DNA from: Vibrio renipiscarius | GTDB lineage: Bacteria > Pseudomonadota > Gammaproteobacteria > Enterobacterales > Vibrionaceae | Assembly: GCF_000827885.1 (NCBI RefSeq) | Contig: NZ_JTKH01000005.1 | Coordinates: 52,073 to 116,072 of the forward strand | Length of the DNA stretch: 64,000 nt | Reading direction: 5' to 3' | In this document: positions 58,808-64,000 of the stretch, in pieces | Position numbering within the stretch: the first letter of the stretch is position 1 | Layout of the letters: each line of letters begins with the position of its first letter | Translations under genes and position numbers: made by a program | Notes under the pieces: model-generated | The model's input: only the letters and a program-made list of their open reading frames with translations | Told to the model about the DNA's origin: nothing | Database searches by the model: none

Positions 58808-58846
58808 CTTGAAGTTGTTGCACCAATATAGTGCAATCGCTTCAAG
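58808..58846. promoter_or_regulatory. NtrC site inside a larger dyad, upstream of glnL
   Basis: TGCACC-AATAT-AGTGCA (58819-58835) differs from the NtrC consensus by one base. It is framed by CTTGAAG (58808-58814) and CTTCAAG (58840-58846), forming a symmetric 39-base unit. It ends 22 bases before the glnL start. In E. coli the NtrC site at glnL represses glnLG; an equal role is likely here. Confidence 0.75.
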
Positions 58847-58868
58847 CATGACGAGCAGGGAGACTCGA

Positions 58869-59918
58869 GTGGATCACGAGCTAAATACAATAATACTGAA
58901 TCACCAAGTTACGGCGATTTTGATCATGGATGAATCACTACAGATTCGTTATGCCAATCCTGCCACTGAACAGCTTTTCTCGCAGAGCGCGAAAAGATTA
59001 GTGAAGACACTTTTAAGCCAGCATATCCAACATGCTTCGCTTGATTTAGACCTACTCTCCCAACCACTGCAAAGTGGCCAAAGCATAACCGATAGCGATG
59101 TGACCTTTATTGTCGATGGCAAACCCTTGATGCTCGAAGTCACCGCAAGCCCCATCTCATGGCAGAAAGAAATATTGCTGCTCGTAGAAATGCGAAAAAT
59201 TGACCAGCAACGCCGGTTATCACAAGAGCTTAATCAACACGCTCAACAACAAGCGGCCAAATTATTAGTCCGTGGCTTGGCTCATGAGATAAAGAACCCT
59301 CTTGGTGGCTTGAGAGGGGCAGCACAGCTACTTGAACGCTGTTTACCGGATCAAAGCTTAAAGGAATACACTCAAATCATTATCGAGCAAGCCGATCGGC
59401 TGCGATCTCTTGTCGATCGCTTACTTGGCCCTCAAAAGCCAGGCACAAAGAAACCGGAAAACTTGCACCTGATTCTTGAGAAAGTACGTCAACTGGTTGA
59501 GCTCGACACTCACGAACAGATCCACATTGAACGCGACTATGACCCGAGCTTACCTGACATACTGATGGACGTTGAGCAAATAGAACAAGCGCTGCTGAAC
59601 ATCGTTAGTAATGCCGGACAAATCTTATCAAGCCAACCGCATGGAACCATCACGCTACGCACACGAACCGTGCATCAGGCCAACATTCATGGCCAGCGTT
59701 ACAAACTCGCGGCCCGAATTGAAGTTATTGATAATGGCAGAGGCATTCCCGTTGACCTGCAAGATACGCTCTTCTACCCAATGGTAAGCGGTCGAGAAGG
59801 GGGAACAGGGCTAGGTTTATCCATCTCACAGAATTTGATCGACCAACATAAAGGCAAAATTGATGTTGAAAGTTGGCCTGGCCGTACTTGCTTCACCATA
59901 TTTTTACCCATCACATAA
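58869..59918 (+). CDS. glnL: Nitrogen regulation sensor kinase NtrB (GlnL)
   Basis: NtrB phosphorylates and dephosphorylates NtrC under PII control. The 349-residue product has a PAS domain (about 1-110), DHp helix with GLAHEIKNPLGG (His-139), and the ATPase domain with NIVSNA, IDNGRGIP and GTGLGLSI. No transmembrane helix. The start is GTG at 58869, because GGGAGA lies 5 bases before it and it gives the E. coli length exactly; the frame is open to 58809 but that would place the start inside the NtrC dyad. Confidence 0.96.
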   Translation: MDHELNTIILNHQVTAILIMDESLQIRYANPATEQLFSQSAKRLVKTLLSQHIQHASLDLDLLSQPLQSGQSITDSDVTFIVDGKPLMLEVTASPISWQKEILLLVEMRKIDQQRRLSQELNQHAQQQAAKLLVRGLAHEIKNPLGGLRGAAQLLERCLPDQSLKEYTQIIIEQADRLRSLVDRLLGPQKPGTKKPENLHLILEKVRQLVELDTHEQIHIERDYDPSLPDILMDVEQIEQALLNIVSNAGQILSSQPHGTITLRTRTVHQANIHGQRYKLAARIEVIDNGRGIPVDLQDTLFYPMVSGREGGTGLGLSISQNLIDQHKGKIDVESWPGRTCFTIFLPIT

Positions 59919-59955
59919 TGAGCACTATTAAGCACACGGCTGCGAGGAAGAAACA

Positions 59956-61359
59956 ATGAGCAAAGGATACGTTTGGGTTGTCGATGACGACAGTTCTATC
60001 CGTTGGGTAGTCGAAAAAACACTGTCATCCGCCAATATAAAATGTGAAACCTTCGCTGACGCCGAAAGCGTACTCTTGGCCCTAGAGCGAGAAACCCCCG
60101 ACGTACTGATTTCGGATATCCGCATGCCTGGTATTAGCGGCATGGAGCTACTGAATCAAGTACAGCAACGTTCACCGGATTTACCCGTCATCATCATGAC
60201 CGCGCACTCGGATCTTGATGCTGCCGTCAACGCTTACCAACAAGGCGCGTTTGAGTATCTACCGAAACCGTTTGATGTGGATGAAACGCTGACTTTAGTC
60301 GAGCGAGCAATCGCACACAATCAAGAGCAACGACAGCAACAAGCAAAAGTCGGTAATCACATAGAGCCCACACCTGAAATTATTGGTGAAGCACCTGCTA
60401 TGCAGGAAGTGTTTCGCGCTATTGGCCGTCTATCTCGATCCTCCATCTCGGTACTCATTAATGGTGAATCAGGAACAGGCAAAGAGCTCGTTGCACATGC
60501 ATTACATCGTCATAGCCCGCGCGCTAAAAAACCGTTTATTGCCCTCAATATGGCCGCAATTCCCAAAGATTTGATTGAGTCAGAGCTATTTGGTCATGAG
60601 AAAGGCGCGTTCACCGGTGCCAATGGTGTTCGCCAAGGCCGATTTGAACAAGCCAATGGCGGGACATTATTTTTGGATGAAATTGGAGATATGCCACTGG
60701 ATATCCAAACACGCTTGTTACGTGTATTGGCCGATGGTCAGTTTTATCGCGTTGGCGGCATTTCTCCGATACAAGTGGATGTGCGTATTGTTGCCGCAAC
60801 CCATCAAAACCTAGAAAAACGAGTGGCCGATAGCGATTTTCGTGAAGACTTATTTCATCGTCTTAATGTCATACGTATTCAAATTCCGTCACTACGAGAG
60901 CGTCGCCAAGATATCGAAAAACTCGCACTGCATTTTCTTCAACTTGCTTCCGAAGAGCTCAGTGTTGATGCTAAAACGCTTCACCCAGCGACGGTTGAAA
61001 CCCTCGCTAAATTGGATTGGCCGGGTAATGTTCGTCAGTTAGAAAACATTTGCCGCTGGTTGACCGTGATGGCGAGTGGCAGTGAAGTGCTGCCCAATGA
61101 CCTACCAGCCGAGCTGCTTGAAGTGAAAACCATGCAGACCAACTCCACGGGTAATAACTGGCAACAGCAACTCTCGACTTGGGCGAAAACTGCGCTCGAA
61201 AATGGCGACGCTGAAATACTGAACGTTGCACAACCTGAGTTTGAACGTATTTTACTTGAAGCCGCTCTCGACCATACCAATGGTCATAAACAAGAAGCAG
61301 CCAAAGTATTGGGCTGGGGTCGAAATACGCTCACCAGAAAGCTCAAAGAGCTCTATTGA
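59956..61359 (+). CDS. glnG: Nitrogen regulation response regulator NtrC (GlnG)
   Basis: NtrC-P activates sigma-54 promoters such as that of glnA. The 467-residue product has a receiver (Asp-54 in ISDIRMPG), the AAA+ domain with Walker A GESGTGKE (about residue 170) and the sigma-54 contact loop GAFTGA (about residues 217-222), Walker B GGTLFLDE, and a C-terminal Fis-type helix-turn-helix ([22 protein letters not shown]). It starts 37 bases after glnL. Confidence 0.97.
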   Translation: MSKGYVWVVDDDSSIRWVVEKTLSSANIKCETFADAESVLLALERETPDVLISDIRMPGISGMELLNQVQQRSPDLPVIIMTAHSDLDAAVNAYQQGAFEYLPKPFDVDETLTLVERAIAHNQEQRQQQAKVGNHIEPTPEIIGEAPAMQEVFRAIGRLSRSSISVLINGESGTGKELVAHALHRHSPRAKKPFIALNMAAIPKDLIESELFGHEKGAFTGANGVRQGRFEQANGGTLFLDEIGDMPLDIQTRLLRVLADGQFYRVGGISPIQVDVRIVAATHQNLEKRVADSDFREDLFHRLNVIRIQIPSLRERRQDIEKLALHFLQLASEELSVDAKTLHPATVETLAKLDWPGNVRQLENICRWLTVMASGSEVLPNDLPAELLEVKTMQTNSTGNNWQQQLSTWAKTALENGDAEILNVAQPEFERILLEAALDHTNGHKQEAAKVLGWGRNTLTRKLKELY

Positions 61360-61559
61360 TTCATCCATCGCAAACTCTTCAATACCATTGATGCGGAGAA
61401 CTCTATCCGCATCAATCCTTCCTCAAATAATGACTCAACAAATTTCGTTAACATGAAGTCAATTTCATCGAGATTGAGGGAATTTCAACACATCCCCTAC
61501 TGACACTTGCTGATTTGATTCTTATACTTAGCTCAACTTGCTCCGTTTGGAAAATGATA

Positions 61560-62564
61560 ATGATAACGAAGAATTTACCGCTCACCGATTTGCACCGCCA
61601 TCTAGATGGCAACATCCGAACTCAAACCATTCTTGAGTTAGGTCGACAATTCGGTATTGCTTTGCCTGCGAATGATATTGTAGGCCTAACACCTCATGTC
61701 CAGATTGTTGAAGCAGAGCCTTCACTTGTCGCGTTTCTCTCGAAGCTAGATTGGGGTGTCGCGGTTTTGGGCGATCTCGATGCTTGTCGTCGTGTCGCTT
61801 ATGAAAACGTGGAAGACGCACTTAATGCACAAATCGATTACGCCGAACTTCGCTTCTCTCCTTACTACATGGCAATGAAGCATAATCTTCCTATTGCAGG
61901 CGTAGTAGAGGCGGTTGTCGATGGCGTACAAGCCGGTGTCCGTGACTTTGGTGTTAAGGCTAACCTTATTGGCATTATGAGCCGTACATTCGGTACAGAC
62001 GCTTGTCAGCAAGAGCTTGATGCGATTCTTTCACAGAAAGACCACATCGTTGCAGTTGATCTCGCGGGTGATGAATTAGGTCAGCCGGGTGATCGTTTCG
62101 TGACACATTTTGCTCAAGTAAAAAATGCAGGACTGAATGTGACCGTGCATGCCGGAGAAGCCGCTGGCGCGGAAAGTATGTGGCAAGCGATACATGAACT
62201 AGGTGCGACGCGTATCGGTCACGGTGTAAAAGCGATCCAAGACCCGAAACTTATGGATTACCTAGCAGCTAACCGTATCGGTATTGAGTCATGTCTAACC
62301 TCAAACTTCCAGACCAGCACGGTTGAATCACTCGCGACTCACCCAATCAAGCAGTTTCTTGAGCATGGTGTATTAGCCTGTCTAAACACCGATGATCCCG
62401 CAGTTGAAGGTATTGAGCTTCCTTACGAATATGAAGTTGCTGCACCACAAGCTGGCCTGTCTCAAGCACAAATTCGTCAAGCACAGATCAACGGTCTAGA
62501 GTTGGCGTTCTTGTCTAACGCAGAGAAACAAGCCCTACGCGACATGGCAGCTAAGCGCGTTTAA
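61560..62564 (+). CDS. add: Adenosine deaminase
   Basis: Add deaminates adenosine and deoxyadenosine to inosine forms. The 334-residue product has the zinc motif HRHLDGN (about 12-18), [14 protein letters not shown] and NTDDPAV. Start ATG at 61560 (GGA 9 bases upstream) gives the V. cholerae-like N-terminus [15 protein letters not shown]. In V. vulnificus an add gene is known for an adenine riboswitch; no aptamer is seen in the 200 bases before this one. Confidence 0.96.
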   Translation: MITKNLPLTDLHRHLDGNIRTQTILELGRQFGIALPANDIVGLTPHVQIVEAEPSLVAFLSKLDWGVAVLGDLDACRRVAYENVEDALNAQIDYAELRFSPYYMAMKHNLPIAGVVEAVVDGVQAGVRDFGVKANLIGIMSRTFGTDACQQELDAILSQKDHIVAVDLAGDELGQPGDRFVTHFAQVKNAGLNVTVHAGEAAGAESMWQAIHELGATRIGHGVKAIQDPKLMDYLAANRIGIESCLTSNFQTSTVESLATHPIKQFLEHGVLACLNTDDPAVEGIELPYEYEVAAPQAGLSQAQIRQAQINGLELAFLSNAEKQALRDMAAKRV

Positions 62565-62587
62565 GCCATTAACTCAATCAAGTTTTA

Positions 62588-62613
62588 TAGCCGGCCTTAG
62601 GGTCGGTTTTTTT
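62588..62613 (+). terminator. Rho-independent terminator of add
   Basis: Stem CCGGCC / GGTCGG (one G-T pair, four-base loop) followed by seven T. Confidence 0.8.
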
Positions 62614-62628
62614 ATACCTGAACAAAAG

Positions 62629-62700
<72 letters not shown>

Positions 62701-62793
62701 TAAATTGTATCTCTTTAGGGGATAGGGCGGTCAAGCTATCGCATTGAATCTATCGATGACGATTGCATGCTCTATATTTTAAAGACTTATAAA

Positions 62794-62823
62794 CGAAAAA
62801 ACCCCAGTCTTTCGACTGGGGTT
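62794..62823 (-). terminator. Rho-independent terminator of the rRNA operon
   Basis: Minus-strand stem AACCCCAGTC / GACTGGGGTT with a GAAA tetraloop, followed by TTTTTCG. It lies 9 bases after the tRNA-Ser 3' end. Confidence 0.92.
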
Positions 62824-62832
62824 ATTCGAATG

Positions 62833-62923
62833 TGGCGGAGAGATAGGGATTTGAACCCTAGGTGGGCTATAAACCCACGCCGGTTTTCAAGACCGGTGCT
62901 TTAAACCACTCAGCCATCTCTCC
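62833..62923 (-). tRNA. tRNA-Ser (anticodon UGA)
   Basis: A 91-nt class II tRNA with acceptor GGAGAGA / TCTCTCC, discriminator G and an encoded CCA, a long variable arm, and anticodon loop CUUGAAA with anticodon UGA (plus-strand TCA at 62887-62889), reading UCA and relatives. It follows 5S rRNA on the same strand by about 100 bases and ends in the terminator, so it is the distal tRNA of this rRNA operon. Confidence 0.95.
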
Positions 62924-63025
62924 ACGTTCTTTCATCATCAGATTAGTACACTGACGATGTTGTTATTTGCTATGCAAATAACGGTGTTTCTTGTCTTCAC
63001 TTGGCTAAAGATGAAAACGAAATTA

Positions 63026-63145
63026 AAGCCTGGCGATGTCCTACTCTCACATGGGGAAACCCCACACTACCATCGGCGCTATTGCGTTTCACTTCTGAGT
63101 TCGGCATGGAATCAGGTGGGTCCGCAACGCTATGGTCGCCAAGCA
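63026..63145 (-). rRNA. rrf: 5S ribosomal RNA
   Basis: The minus strand reads TGCTTGGCGACCATAGCG at the 5' end, with the conserved CCGAACTCAGAAGTGAAACG region in the middle, and ends CGCCAGGCTT, the two ends pairing. Length about 120 nt. Ends are set by comparison with the E. coli 5S and may be off by one or two bases. Confidence 0.95.
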
Positions 63146-63234
63146 AATTCTTTAATTCGGAAAGCTGTCTTATGTTCTCACACACATTCAATCATGTTCT
63201 TGCATTGAGTCCTACAAAACCCCTTGGGTGTTGT

Positions 63235-63987
<753 letters not shown>

Positions 63988-64000
63988 ATACTTTTTTTTT

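Noticed and set aside
61360..61559. Adenine riboswitch before add, as known for V. vulnificus
   Set aside because: The region has no J2/3 (TTTCTACC) or GATTA core and no three-way junction.

Overview
The window is a piece of chromosome from a Vibrio species. The proteins match Vibrio family lengths throughout, and the gene order (slmA-pyrE-rph, gmk-rpoZ-spoT-recG, gspC to gspN, hslRO-pckA, typA-glnA-glnLG-add) is the one I know from the origin-proximal part of the large chromosome of V. cholerae and relatives. Nothing in the sequence fixes the species. Almost everything is vertically inherited core genome. I see no prophage, integron, insertion sequence, CRISPR array or defence island.

Layout. 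1-7.6 kb: the 3' end of an unidentified gene overlapping coaD, a GT90 LPS glycosyltransferase, mutM and a small membrane protein, rpmBG, radC, coaBC, slmA and one late lipid A acyltransferase. 7.7-13.6 kb: pyrE and rph separated by an ERIC-like palindrome, yicC, pdxY, psiE and an NCS2 purine permease behind a guanine-class riboswitch. 14-20.3 kb: gmk-rpoZ-spoT, trmH, recG. 20.4-28.2 kb: an outer-membrane chitobiase, nudE-cysQ, nfuA, a comF-type gene, bioH and a small gene of unknown function behind a consensus-quality sigma-28 promoter. 28.3-33.7 kb: tex, greB, ompR, envZ. 33.7-45.0 kb: a complete 12-gene type II secretion operon (gspC to gspN). 45.2-56.1 kb: hslR-hslO, pckA, an AsmA-family protein, a YiiD-type protein, dtd-yihY, a DUF2959 lipoprotein, an AAA-type NTPase and typA. 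56.4-62.6 kb: the nitrogen regulon core, with glnA behind a sigma-54 promoter and an NtrC site, a DUF4124 gene, and glnL-glnG behind a second NtrC dyad, then add. 62.6-64 kb: a 7-bp tandem repeat, then tRNA-Ser(UGA), 5S and the 3' part of 23S rRNA, all on the minus strand. The last bases do not look like 23S and suggest a contig end.

How the parts connect. Several genes serve nucleotide metabolism and its signalling (pyrE, gmk, purine permease, add, spoT). Envelope work is done by the glycosyltransferase, the late acyltransferase, the T2SS and EnvZ/OmpR. Chitobiase would act downstream of chitinases, which in Vibrio are typical T2SS cargo. GlnL/GlnG would control glnA and their own transcription through the sites seen here.

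The observations I value most are the near-perfect sigma-28 promoter at 27613-27639 in front of an uncharacterised 156-residue protein (a candidate motility-regulon gene), the purine riboswitch with an atypical L3 loop, the nested dyad at glnL, and the ERIC-like element between rph and pyrE. I did not find a large new system.
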